Part shown: positions 57,180 through 64,000 of the stretch, one piece after another
How the letters are laid out: each line of letters starts with the position of its first letter
Position numbering within the stretch: the stretch's first letter is position 1
Assembly (NCBI RefSeq): GCF_017592545.1
Contig: NZ_JAGFOA010000008.1
Location: forward strand, 1-64,000
Source: Microbacterium stercoris
GTDB taxonomy: Bacteria; Actinomycetota; Actinomycetes; Actinomycetales; Microbacteriaceae
Reading direction: 5' to 3'
DNA: 64,000 bases
Position numbers and translations under genes: made by a program
The notes under the pieces: model-generated
Databases searched by the model: none
The model's input: only the letters and a program-made list of their open reading frames with translations
What the model was told of the DNA's origin: nothing

Positions 57180-58559
57180 ATGGGGATCTCGCGACGCACC
57201 TTCTTCGTCGGCGCCGGAGCGGGCGCCGTCGCCGTGCTGCTGGCGGCCTGCACGCCCGAACCGGCTCCGAACCCCACGACGGCGGCGCCCACGCCGACCC
57301 CCACCGCTCCCGGACCCACCCCGACCGCCCTGCCGGCCAAGCCCGCCGCCTTCGTGCGCTCGGCATGGAGCACCGACCCCTATGCGCGCGGCGCGATGAG
57401 CTTCACCGCCGTGGGCTCGAGCCCGGCCGACCGCGAGACGCTCAGCGAGCCGGTCGAGTCGCGCGTCTTCTTCGCGGGGGAGGCCACCTCCGACCGCCCC
57501 GGCACCCTCTCCGGCGCCGTGTCGTCGGGCGAGCGGGTCGCCGAGCAGGTCGGAGTCGCGGCCGCGAACGGCGAGCGCATCGCCGTGATCGGCGCGGGCC
57601 TGTCCGGAGCGATCGCCGCCGCGCGCCTGCGCCAGGCGGGGTTCGAGGTCACGGTGATCGAAGCGCGCGACCGCATCGGAGGCCGCCTGCACACCCTCGA
57701 TGACGACGCCTGGCCCGTGCCGCCGCAGCTCGGGGCCTGGCTCCTGAGCCCCGACGACAGCGAGGTGCAGCAGCGCATCGCGCTGCACGACGTGCCGGTC
57801 GAGGCCCTCGACGGCGAGCTCGCGCTGACGGACGCCGGTTCGGTGGAGGCTCCGGATGCCGCACCCCTCGAGGCCGCGATCGCCTGGGCCGAGCCGCGCC
57901 CCGCCGATGCGCCGCTGCTCGAAGCGCTGACCGAGTCGGGAGGCGACCCGGAGGCTCCGGACACCGCCGCGTTCCTCGCGCTGCTGGCCGCCACCACCGG
58001 CGCGGACGCCGCCGAGCTGTCGGCATGGTTCCCGCCGGAGTCGCCCGACCTGCAGCTGGAGGCCGCGGTGGGCGATCTTCGCGACCTCGTCGCCGGCCCG
58101 CTCGACGACATCAAGCTGCTGCGCTCGACCACCGTCGTCGGCATCGCCTACGACGACACCGGCGTCAGCCTGCGCCTCGGCACCGGGGAGGCGCTGTCGG
58201 TCGACCGCGTGGTCGTCACCGTGCCGCTCGGCGTGCTGAAGGACGAGGGCATCGAGTTCGAGCCCCTGCTTCCCTTCTCGCACCGAGGTGCGATCGCCGC
58301 CCTGGGCATGGGCGACGTCGAGACCATCTGGCTGCGCTTCGACGACGACGTCTGGGATACCGACGCCGCCTTCTGGCACGTCGTCGGCGGCGATGCGACC
58401 ATCCGCAGCTGGATCAACCTCGCACCCGCCACGGGCGAGAACATCCTGGTCGGCCGGGTCGGCGGGGAGGCCGCCCGCGCCTTCGCCCAGCTCTCGGACG
58501 ACGAGGCGCTCGCCGCGGCCCTGGCCTCGCTCGCCTGGTTCCTCCCGCCGGCGCAGTGA
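57180..58559 (+). CDS. FAD-dependent amine oxidase, circularly permuted, lipid-anchored
   Basis: A 459-residue flavoprotein. A Tat-like signal (SRRTFFVG) leads to the lipobox LLAAC (Cys 24), then a Pro/Thr linker. Residues about 61-128 carry WSTDPYARGA and FFAGEATSDRPGTLSGAVSS, the FAD-closing motif that normally ends amine oxidases. Only then comes the Rossmann start IAVIGAGLSG (about 134), VIEARDRIGGRLHT and the substrate domain with VTVPLGVLK. The protein ends at AWFLPPAQ, just where the WSTDPYARG block would usually follow. The motif order is therefore permuted. It acts outside the membrane; substrate unknown. The stop overlaps the next gene (GTGA). Confidence 0.85.
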   Translation: MGISRRTFFVGAGAGAVAVLLAACTPEPAPNPTTAAPTPTPTAPGPTPTALPAKPAAFVRSAWSTDPYARGAMSFTAVGSSPADRETLSEPVESRVFFAGEATSDRPGTLSGAVSSGERVAEQVGVAAANGERIAVIGAGLSGAIAAARLRQAGFEVTVIEARDRIGGRLHTLDDDAWPVPPQLGAWLLSPDDSEVQQRIALHDVPVEALDGELALTDAGSVEAPDAAPLEAAIAWAEPRPADAPLLEALTESGGDPEAPDTAAFLALLAATTGADAAELSAWFPPESPDLQLEAAVGDLRDLVAGPLDDIKLLRSTTVVGIAYDDTGVSLRLGTGEALSVDRVVVTVPLGVLKDEGIEFEPLLPFSHRGAIAALGMGDVETIWLRFDDDVWDTDAAFWHVVGGDATIRSWINLAPATGENILVGRVGGEAARAFAQLSDDEALAAALASLAWFLPPAQ

Positions 58560-59266
58560 CCGGCGGCGCCGATCGCAGGTGGCGGCGGCTCGCGGCGCTG
58601 AGCTGGTGGCACCCGGCGGTCACCGGATCCCTCCGTCTCGCAACGGCCGCCACCTGCGTGGTCGCGTTGATCCATCGCCTGTTCTGGGGGCTCAGCTCGA
58701 ACACGATCGCGGGCGAGAACTTCTTCGCCTACCTGACCATCGAGTCGAACATCTTCTTCGTCGTCGTGTGGACGATCTCGGCCTTCGACGCCTTCCACCG
58801 CCAGACCGATCCGCGATGGCTCGTGATGCTGCGCACCGTCGCGCTGAGCTGGACCACCACCGCGGGGATCGTTTTCGCCTTCCTCGTCTGGCAGGCGGGG
58901 GAGCGCGCGATCCGCATCGACGTGCCCTGGTCGGATCAGCTGCTGCACTTCTTCCTGCCGGCCTTCGCGATCGTCGACTGGGCCTTCGCGGCGGGTCGCC
59001 GACCGGCGCCCTGGCGCGTGGTGCCGATCGTGCTCGCCTACCCGCTCGTGTGGGCGGCGGTGACGATGTGGCGCGGCACGCTGATCGGCTGGTACCCCTA
59101 CTACTTCCTCGACCTGCGCCAGATCTCCGGGCCCCTCGAGTTCGTGCTGACGGGCGGTGCCGCGCTTGGGGTGTTCGCGGTGGTGTCGGTCGCGCTCGTG
59201 CTGATCTCGCGGCGGCGCTACGCCCGGCGGGGGATGGGCGTCAGCCCTTCACCGCGCCGGCCATAA
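58556..59266 (+). CDS. Pr6Pr-type integral membrane protein
   Basis: A 236-residue protein with about six membrane segments (NTIAGENFFAYLTIESNIFF, AFDAFHRQTDPRWLVMLRTV, DQLLHFFLPAFAIVDWAF, GWYPYYFLDL). It resembles the Pr6Pr group of actinobacterial membrane proteins, whose role is unknown. The GTG start overlaps the amine oxidase stop by 4 nt, so the pair may act together, for example as an exported redox enzyme and its membrane partner. Its last 26 bp overlap the convergent permease gene. Confidence 0.75.
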   Translation: MTGGADRRWRRLAALSWWHPAVTGSLRLATAATCVVALIHRLFWGLSSNTIAGENFFAYLTIESNIFFVVVWTISAFDAFHRQTDPRWLVMLRTVALSWTTTAGIVFAFLVWQAGERAIRIDVPWSDQLLHFFLPAFAIVDWAFAAGRRPAPWRVVPIVLAYPLVWAAVTMWRGTLIGWYPYYFLDLRQISGPLEFVLTGGAALGVFAVVSVALVLISRRRYARRGMGVSPSPRRP

Positions 59267-60164
59267 CACCCGCGACGAGCTGACGCCCGGCGAAGACGAA
59301 CACGATCAGCAGCGGGGCGGCGACGAGGAAGACGCCCGACATCACCAGGCCGGTGTCTGAGGTGAAGGCGCCCTTCAGCTGCGGCACCACGAGCGGCATC
59401 GTCAGCTGCGAGCGCATCACGACCGACGGCCAGAAGAAGCTGTTCCACGAGCCGATGAAGGTGAACAGGGCGAGCGTCGCCGCCGCCGGCCGAGCCGCCG
59501 GCAGCGCGATCGACCAGAAGGTGCGGAACATCGAGGCCCCGTCGATCCGGGCCGCCTCGACGAGCTCGAACGGCAGCGCCTCCTGCAGGTACTGGGTCAT
59601 CCAGAACACCCCGAAGGCCCCCACAAGGCCCGGCACGGCGAGCGCGAGCAGCGAGTCGATCCATCCGAACTCGTTCATCATCACGAACATCGGGATCGTG
59701 CCGACCTGCGAGGGGATCGCCATGGTGGCGATCACCGTCACGTAGAGGGCCTGGCGTCCGCGGAACGTGAGCTTCGAGAAGCTGAATCCGGCCAGCGTCG
59801 AGAAGAACACGGTCGACGCGCTCACCGAGACGGCGACGAGCAGCGAGTTGGCCAGCGCCGCCCAGAAGTTGAACTGGGAGGCGCTGAAGACCGCCCCGAA
59901 GTTCTCGAACAGGCGCAGCGTGGGCAGCCACGTCGGCAGCGTGCCGACCGACCGGGCGATCTCGGTCGTCGTCGACGAGCCGTACATCGCGGCCGCGTAG
60001 AGCGGGAAGACGGAGGCGACGAAGACCACCGACAGCAGCACGTACGTCACCCACCCGGGTCGGCGGGCGCTGGGGCCGGCGACGGGGCGTCCCTGTCCCG
60101 CGCGCTTTCGCGCGTAGCGGGCCGCGCCGCGACCGGCGGTGTTCTCGATGAAGGCGGTGCTCAT
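59241..60164 (-). CDS. sugar ABC importer permease (MalG/AraQ type)
   Basis: A 307-residue CUT1 permease with six membrane segments. The EAA loop is LVEAARIDGASMFRTFWSIA, and the end GVMAGAVKG is usual. A basic N-terminal tail of about 35 residues precedes the first segment. It overlaps the other permease by 4 nt (ATGA, 60161-60164). The 3' end overlaps the convergent Pr6Pr gene by 26 bp, so no terminator fits between them. Confidence 0.92.
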   Translation of the reverse strand: MSTAFIENTAGRGAARYARKRAGQGRPVAGPSARRPGWVTYVLLSVVFVASVFPLYAAAMYGSSTTTEIARSVGTLPTWLPTLRLFENFGAVFSASQFNFWAALANSLLVAVSVSASTVFFSTLAGFSFSKLTFRGRQALYVTVIATMAIPSQVGTIPMFVMMNEFGWIDSLLALAVPGLVGAFGVFWMTQYLQEALPFELVEAARIDGASMFRTFWSIALPAARPAAATLALFTFIGSWNSFFWPSVVMRSQLTMPLVVPQLKGAFTSDTGLVMSGVFLVAAPLLIVFVFAGRQLVAGVMAGAVKG

Positions 60165-61210
60165 CGCTTCGCTCCTTCGGTGGGGGTGCCGGTGCGGGTG
60201 CGCGTGCCGGTGCGTCGTGCGGATCGCGCGGGGCGGGGAGCGCGGGTGCCCGACGAGGCGATGGATCTCGTGAGCAGGAAGTTCAGGAGGGAGAACGCGA
60301 CGATGATCAGCGCGAGCAGCCATCCGACCGCGGCGGCCTGCCCGAGGCGGTCCTGCCAGTCGCCGAAGCCGAGGTTGAACAGGAACAGCGACACGGTGGT
60401 CCACTGGTCGTCGGATCCGCCCGAGCCGCCGCCCGTGCCGCCGCCGTCGAACATCCGCGCCTCGTCGAAGACCTCGAGGCCGCCGATGGTCATGGTGAGG
60501 ATGACGAAGATCAGCGTGGGACGGATCCCGGGGATCGTGACCGAGAAGAACTGCCGCAGCCGGCCGGCGCCGTCCACGGTGGCCGCCTCGTAGAGATCGC
60601 GGGGCACCGCCTGCATGGCGGCCAGAAGCAGCAGGGAGTTGTAGCCGGTCCAGCGGAACACGATCATCGATCCGATCGCGATGTGCGACAGCAGCCGGTC
60701 CTGGAAGAAGGGCGAGCTGAACTCGGTGAGGATCCCCATCGCGTGCAGGTTGGGCACAAGCAGCCCGAACTGCCCGAAGACCTGGCCGAAGATCATCGAG
60801 GTCGCCACCGGCATCACGACGAACGGCACGAGCACGCTCATGCGCCAGAAGGTGCGGGCGCGCAGGTTCTGATCCAGCACCGCCGCGATGGCGAGGGCCA
60901 GGATCAGCTGCGGGATGCCGCCCCACAGGAAGATCGAGAACGTGTTCTCGAGCGCCTGCCAGAAGGCGGGCTGGCGCAGCACCCAGGCGAAGTTGTCGAG
61001 ACCGACGAAGTCGCCCATCCCCGCGCGGCGGTGCCAGTCGTGCATCGCGACCACGACGTTGAACACGAGCGGAACCGCACCGAACACGGCGAACAGGAGG
61101 AAGAACGGGGAGATGTACAGGTAGGGCGAGAGCTTGATGTCCCAGCGCGATGCGCGCTGCCCCCACCCGACCCGTCGCGGCGCGCGCGGCGCCCGTGCGG
61201 TGTCAGTCAT
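60161..61210 (-). CDS. sugar ABC importer permease (MalF type)
   Basis: A 349-residue partner permease (YLYISPFFLLFAVFGAVPLV). The EAA loop reads LYEAATVDGAGRLRQFFSVT. A Gly/Ser-rich loop (DGGGTGGGSGGSDD) lies between late membrane segments, and the C-terminal tail is basic. GGAAAG precedes ATG 61210. It forms the CUT1 channel with the protein at 59241; the ATPase is not encoded nearby. Confidence 0.92.
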   Translation of the reverse strand: MTDTARAPRAPRRVGWGQRASRWDIKLSPYLYISPFFLLFAVFGAVPLVFNVVVAMHDWHRRAGMGDFVGLDNFAWVLRQPAFWQALENTFSIFLWGGIPQLILALAIAAVLDQNLRARTFWRMSVLVPFVVMPVATSMIFGQVFGQFGLLVPNLHAMGILTEFSSPFFQDRLLSHIAIGSMIVFRWTGYNSLLLLAAMQAVPRDLYEAATVDGAGRLRQFFSVTIPGIRPTLIFVILTMTIGGLEVFDEARMFDGGGTGGGSGGSDDQWTTVSLFLFNLGFGDWQDRLGQAAAVGWLLALIIVAFSLLNFLLTRSIASSGTRAPRPARSARRTGTRTRTGTPTEGAKR

Positions 61211-61287
61211 GCCAGGTGCTTTCCGTGAGATCGGCCGGACCGGCCGATCGCGGACCCGCCGGGGCGGGCCCGCGACCGGAGCGGTCA

Positions 61288-62613
61288 TCAGGATGCGGTG
61301 TCGAAACCGAGGGCTTCGAAGTCGGAGACGACCTTGTCCCAGGCCTCCTCCGGAGTGGCGGCACCCGACTCGACGAGCTTGATGCCGTCGACGACGAGCG
61401 TCTGGATGCCCGCGAAGTTCTCGCCGCGGAATCCGCCGGCCGCGGCGTCGCCCGCCGATGCGGCGAGGTCGCCGTAGATCTGGCCGATCTTCTGGCCGCC
61501 GAAGAACTCGTTCTCGGTGTCGGCGATGTCCGGGCTCTGCATCGCCTCGACCTGCGAGGGGAACTGGCCCGTGGTGTGGAACCAGTCGACGGCCGCGTCG
61601 GCCGAGGTCAGGTAGTCGGCGAGCTCGACCGCCCAGGCGGTGTTCTTCCCGGTGGCGGGCACGGCGAAGAACGATCCGCCCCAGTTGCCGCCGCCGTCGG
61701 GGAAGGTGCTCGAGACGCGCCAGCCGTCGACGCCGGCGGCGTTCTCGGCGATGATCCCCGTCATCCAGGCGGGGGTGACGACGGTCGCCCACTGCTTGTT
61801 CTGGAAGCCCGCGCCCCAGTCGGCGTGGCCGATCGCGATGCCGGCCGAGACGCCGTCCTGCGCCGCGTCAGCGAACGTCATAAAGAGGTCCTTGACCTCG
61901 TCGTTGTCGGCCAGGTCGTACGGCTTGCCCGAGTCCGGATCCTCGAATGCGGCGGGCAGCAGGTTGACCGCGGCCTGGAACGCGTTGGCGAGCGAGTCGA
62001 TGAAGTAGTTGTCGGAGGTCTTGACGTACTCCCGGCCCGCGTCGAGGAACGTCTCCCACGTGGCGGCATCGCCGCCGATGAGCTCGGCGAACTCCTCGGG
62101 GCTGCCGGCCACGCCCGCGGCCGCGGTCATGTCCTGGTTGAAGGCGATGCCGAGGGGCCCGATGTCGGTGCCGTAGCCGGTGATCTTTCCGTCGACCGAT
62201 CCCTGCGTCACCTTCCAGTCGACCCAGCGGTCCTCGATCTCGGGGAGCTCCACCCAGTCCTCGGGCACGGCCATCATCTCGGTCCACCAGTCGACCTCGA
62301 TCAGGTGCACGTCGGACAGGCCCGCGCCGTCGGAGGACAGGCCGTTGCGCAGCACGGTCTGGGCCGAGGCGCCGTCGGGGAACGAGTTCACGACGACCTC
62401 GATGCCGGTCTCCTCCTCGAAGCCGTCGAGCAGCTCCTGCGGGAAGTCCATCCAGGCGGCGACCGTGAGCTTGTCGGGCTTGTTGTCCTCATCCGCGGCC
62501 GGTGCGGCGCCGCCGCCGCCTCCGCCGCTGCAGGAGGTGAGCCCGAGGATCGTGACCGTCGTCAGTGCGAAGGCGCCGACGAGCTTGCTGTGCTTCATCA
62601 TGGTGGTTTCCAT
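61288..62613 (-). CDS. sugar-binding lipoprotein of the CUT1 importer
   Basis: A 441-residue receptor. The signal METTMMKHSKLVGAFALTTV ends in the lipobox LTSC, followed by a Gly run. The two-lobed binding domain begins KLTVAAWMDFPQELLDGFEE. The first ATG (62613) has GAAGAAG just upstream; 62601 is an alternative. It leads the binding protein-permease-permease operon and follows a GH39 gene, suggesting uptake of xylose-containing oligosaccharides. Confidence 0.92.
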   Translation of the reverse strand: METTMMKHSKLVGAFALTTVTILGLTSCSGGGGGGAAPAADEDNKPDKLTVAAWMDFPQELLDGFEEETGIEVVVNSFPDGASAQTVLRNGLSSDGAGLSDVHLIEVDWWTEMMAVPEDWVELPEIEDRWVDWKVTQGSVDGKITGYGTDIGPLGIAFNQDMTAAAGVAGSPEEFAELIGGDAATWETFLDAGREYVKTSDNYFIDSLANAFQAAVNLLPAAFEDPDSGKPYDLADNDEVKDLFMTFADAAQDGVSAGIAIGHADWGAGFQNKQWATVVTPAWMTGIIAENAAGVDGWRVSSTFPDGGGNWGGSFFAVPATGKNTAWAVELADYLTSADAAVDWFHTTGQFPSQVEAMQSPDIADTENEFFGGQKIGQIYGDLAASAGDAAAGGFRGENFAGIQTLVVDGIKLVESGAATPEEAWDKVVSDFEALGFDTAS

Positions 62614-62647
62614 CACTTCTTCGTGGGTGGGGGTGGGGTGGAGCGGG

Positions 62648-64000
62648 TCAGTGGTGCGCGGCCCAGACCGAGGCGACGGCCCAGGGTGCGAGAACGAGGT
62701 CGAGTGCGAGGTCGCCGTCCGGGCCGACCGTGAGCTCACGGCGGTCGAGGTCGTCGGCCACCGCCTTCAGCGCGCGGACGTCATCGCGCGAGAGGTTGAG
62801 GGGCTCGCCCATCCGGTGCCACGCGTGGGCGACGTCGCCGTGCTCGAGGTCGACGATCTCGACCAGGTAGCGGGAGCCGGGCCGCAGGCCCGAGATCGTG
62901 TGGGTGATGCGCCGGGAGGGCCCCTCCTCCGCGTGACGCATCGCGCGGGTGTGGCTGACGGCGTCTCCGACGGATCGCGACCCCATCGAATCCGGGTAGT
63001 TGAACAGCACCGCGGCGACGTCGTCGCCCGATCGGGTGATGATGCCGTGCTCCGTCTGGAGCGCGATGCGATCGCCGAGGCGGTTGAGCATGGCCATGGC
63101 GTGGAACGTGGGCTTGTGGATGCCCTGCTCGTTGACGAACCCGAAGCCGCCGTGGAACGGGCCGATTCCGCCGCCGCCCTCCTCGAAGACGTCCGTGAAC
63201 GTCCAGTACGAGATCGAGTCGGCCAGATCCAGGCTCTGCAGGAACGCGCGCGTGATGTAGGTCGCGGCGAACACGGTGTCGTGCATGCGGTCGCGGCTCG
63301 AGGGCGACGTCGACCACTCGGTGATGTGCAGTTCGGCGTGCGGGTACGGGGACTCCGCGATGATCTGGCGCATCCGCAGCAGGTCGTCGCGGGTGGCGTC
63401 GCGATGACGGCTGATCGAGCGTCCGACGCCCTGCGTGTCGAACGCGTAGTCGGTCGGGTAGAGGTGGGTGGAGAGGAAGTCGATCGGCAGGTCGCGCTCG
63501 GCGCAGTAGGCGATGAACTCCCGCACCCAGACCGGCTTCCAGGGGAGGGCATCCGGATCCGGCGCCTCGGCGGTCGCCGCCTCGACGGAGGTGTCGTGGT
63601 ACTCGCCGTCGTAGCGGGCATCGGGCACGAAGACCGACGAGGACGGACCGCCGACCTTGAGGGCCGGATCGATCGCCTTGATGGCGAGGGCGGTCGCCGC
63701 GTACAGCTCGAAGTACTCGGTTCGTGTGCCGGTCCAGAAGTGGGGCACCAGGTTGGGCTCGTTCCAGACCTCGAAGGGCCAGGTGCGCACCTCCTCGATG
63801 CCGTAGCGCTCGATCCAGTGCTCGATCGTGGCGGTGACGAGGGCGACCCAGGCGCTCATGTCCTTCGGCGGGCTGCAGTGCGCCTTCCACCAGAAGAGCG
63901 TCTCGGTCTGGGTGGCGAGCTCGCGCGGCATAAAGCCGAGCTCGACGAAGGGGCGGGCCCCGGCATCGAGGATCGCGTCGAAGACCTTGTCGACGTAGGC
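62648..64000 (-). CDS. GH39 beta-xylosidase, cut by the window end
   Basis: The N-terminal part is missing; the visible 450 residues run to the stop. FEVWNEPNL carries the acid/base Glu and HITEWSTSP the nucleophile Glu of family 39. DFLSTHLYPTDYAFD and SYWTFTDVFEEGG follow the usual order, with a C-terminal beta domain. In-frame coding continues to the last base (ending VELGFMPREL on the way), so the start lies beyond 64000. It probably releases xylose from xylo-oligosaccharides brought in by the neighbouring importer. An alpha-L-iduronidase-like activity is less likely in this context. Confidence 0.9.
   Translation of the reverse strand, partial: AYVDKVFDAILDAGARPFVELGFMPRELATQTETLFWWKAHCSPPKDMSAWVALVTATIEHWIERYGIEEVRTWPFEVWNEPNLVPHFWTGTRTEYFELYAATALAIKAIDPALKVGGPSSSVFVPDARYDGEYHDTSVEAATAEAPDPDALPWKPVWVREFIAYCAERDLPIDFLSTHLYPTDYAFDTQGVGRSISRHRDATRDDLLRMRQIIAESPYPHAELHITEWSTSPSSRDRMHDTVFAATYITRAFLQSLDLADSISYWTFTDVFEEGGGGIGPFHGGFGFVNEQGIHKPTFHAMAMLNRLGDRIALQTEHGIITRSGDDVAAVLFNYPDSMGSRSVGDAVSHTRAMRHAEEGPSRRITHTISGLRPGSRYLVEIVDLEHGDVAHAWHRMGEPLNLSRDDVRALKAVADDLDRRELTVGPDGDLALDLVLAPWAVASVWAAHH

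Overview
The window is high-GC DNA from an actinobacterium, most likely of the family Microbacteriaceae (Microbacterium-like). The reasons are the GC-rich codon use, frequent GTG starts, start codons sitting a few bases after a -10 hexamer (leaderless genes), many 1 or 4 nt gene overlaps (ATGA, GTGA, TGATG), sugar importers without their own ATPase, and a dispersed repeat whose translations read like SFVERAKRVETP, RSSSERSESRR or RASEASRDA. The genus is inferred from pattern recognition and has not been tested. No rRNA, tRNA, CRISPR array, transposase or phage gene was seen.

Layout. 0.3-8.8 kb: a LacI regulator and a DUF624 membrane protein, divergent from three overlapping glycosidase genes (GH42 beta-galactosidase, GH31 alpha-xylosidase, GH3 beta-glucosidase-like). 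This set is suited to xyloglucan oligosaccharides. 9.1-13.7 kb: a SWIM/SNF2 helicase, a beta-lactamase-fold protein lacking its catalytic serine, and the nucleoside phosphorylase PpnP. 13.9-19.6 kb: an SMC-like Wadjet/MksBEF operon (jetA, jetB, jetC) with no jetD nuclease gene; repeat-rich DNA lies where jetD would normally be. 20.5-34.5 kb: an aromatic-degradation region. metF, purU and ligM (tetrahydrofolate-dependent O-demethylation of vanillate-type compounds) are followed by two MFS transporters, a TetR regulator, a second purU, an IclR regulator and the pcaHGBDC genes, which take protocatechuate to beta-ketoadipate enol-lactone and on to 3-oxoadipate. 35.0-42.1 kb: a VanZ-like protein and the cytochrome bd operon cydA-cydB-cydDC. 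42.3-43.5 kb: a divergent BlaI-type repressor and M56 protease pair whose probable operators overlap the cydA promoter. 43.7-64 kb: a second glycan region with a ROK regulator, an LplABC-type importer, CE7 esterase, GH95, GH36 and secreted GH27 enzymes, a flavoprotein amine oxidase with permuted motif order, a Pr6Pr-type membrane protein, a CUT1 importer and a GH39 enzyme cut by the window end.

How it fits together. The two glycan regions together could strip fucose, galactose, xylose, glucose and acetyl groups from hemicellulose side chains. Oligosaccharides would enter through two ABC importers that probably share an ATPase encoded elsewhere. LacI-type and ROK-type palindromes mark the promoters. 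The demethylation genes would deliver protocatechuate from lignin-derived methoxy-aromatics to the pca genes and recycle the one-carbon unit through MetF and PurU.

The most unusual items are the jetD-less Jet operon, the apparently circularly permuted amine oxidase, and a dispersed roughly 35-bp repeat. The repeat fills the intergenic regions in both orientations and also lies in frame inside pcaB, vanZ and, several times, cydDC.
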